Positions 63,291 through 64,000 of a stretch of DNA of 64,000 bases are shown piece after piece. This DNA comes from Aedes albopictus. Its lineage: Eukaryota; Arthropoda; Insecta; Diptera; Culicidae. Where the stretch lies: contig NC_085138.1 of the NCBI RefSeq assembly GCF_035046485.1, forward strand, positions 275,571,694 through 275,635,693. Direction: 5' to 3'. Positions within the stretch are counted from its first letter, which is position 1, and each line of letters starts with the position of its first letter. The position numbers were made by a program, and so were the translations under genes. The notes below the pieces were generated by a model that was given only the letters and a program-made list of their open reading frames with translations, did not search any database and was not told the origin of the DNA.

Positions 63291-64000
63291 ACAGCCCTGG
63301 GCAAAGATTCAATTGATAATAGTAATTCAGCTTAAAGCCCGAAATGACACAAAAGGTACTCTGCTCGGAGCATATTTAAATCTTTGAGCAGAAAGTTTCG
63401 CAAATTCATCTCAATTGAAGAAATAGCATTGCTAATCCAGGCATTTTTCAATATGCGAACGTTCAATGATAATGATTGATAAATGATCTGATTATCCGAA
63501 ATGAAGTGACACCATGCGTGAAGCATTATGGAAAGAAAAAGGAATTCTTCCAAATTACAGAAATTAATAACAAAATTTCAGGTCGAAATCAGTTTATAGC
63601 TTTAATACTTAATAAGATCATGTTGAAACAGTTCTCATGACTTTCAATGGTATATGTAACGCTTCTGAGAAACGGTCCCTAGCTTCAGATAATTCGAACG
63701 CTATCAAGACAACAAACTTCTATACATCTTCGATGAGGTAAGTATACCAGTTAAACGAGTTAAATAATGTACACAGCCTAATACTAGAGCTCGAAAAAAT
63801 CGTAATTAGAATTGTTCGGAAGCTGATTAGCTTGCAGTCTACTGAAAATCAGTAATAAAATAAAAAGAAAAACTTTCAAACGTAGGACTTTTATCTAGGG
63901 TTCGTGTATGTGTGTAAAAGTGTTTTATAGGTAAAAAGGAAAGAAAGTGGTTAAGATTGGTAGACTCAAAACTATAATCGCTGATAACAAATATGGCATA
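63291..64000. other. Non-coding DNA at window end
   Basis: No coding frame with family features and no repeat boundary recognised. Confidence 0.35.

Noticed and set aside
1..64000. CRISPR arrays, bacterial operons, integrated viral genes
   Set aside because: No regularly spaced identical repeats with unique spacers, no bacterial-style gene packing, and no viral polymerase, capsid or glycoprotein motifs. Gene structure is eukaryotic with GT-AG introns.

Overview
The window looks like nuclear DNA of a culicine mosquito, most likely Aedes (inference). Reasons: two intact ~265-bp tRNA-derived SINEs of the Feilai kind, dense small transposons (hAT-, TTAA-, TA- and foldback-type), broken non-LTR retrotransposons, long fields of degenerate GAATTCCTGGAG-like repeats, and two insect-type genes in low-GC sequence. 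An exactly 500-base run of N (48396-48895) is an assembly gap of nominal size.

Layout. 1-5600: repeats and transposon relics. 5600-13000: a largely repeat-free island holding one gene, a long-type Toll receptor (about 7097-11413, + strand, one coding exon; the true start codon is unresolved because the open frame has no ATG before the signal sequence). 13000-49100: about 36 kb without a recognisable protein gene. It holds nested transposons with readable target-site duplications, SINEs, a large inverted repeat built from ~163-bp monomers around the gap, and several non-repetitive stretches (11.4-14, 22.7-26.6, 32.8-35.3, 40.1-41.3 and 42.3-43.5 kb) that could be regulatory or non-coding transcripts. 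49140-57225: a minus-strand gene of at least four exons. 57250-64000: more SINEs, foldback elements and repeats.

The most notable item is the minus-strand gene. Splice signals and codon phase join four exons (57225-56849, 56781-56577, 56514-56339, 51612-49663) into a protein of about 900 residues with two complete, different homeodomains in tandem. Each is interrupted by an intron at the same place (after homeodomain residue 44, phase 0). An N-terminal segment and a ~630-residue acidic tail together carry about 15 psi-K-x-E SUMO-acceptor motifs. Double homeodomain proteins are best known as mammalian DUX; I do not recognise this one, and its first exon is not identified.

The 4.7-kb third intron of that gene is a stack of transposons: a palindromic MITE split by a second MITE and by a 1.93-kb foldback element with 9-bp target duplications, itself split by a hAT-like element with an 8-bp duplication. 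A broken non-LTR reverse transcriptase, split by another MITE, lies next to it.
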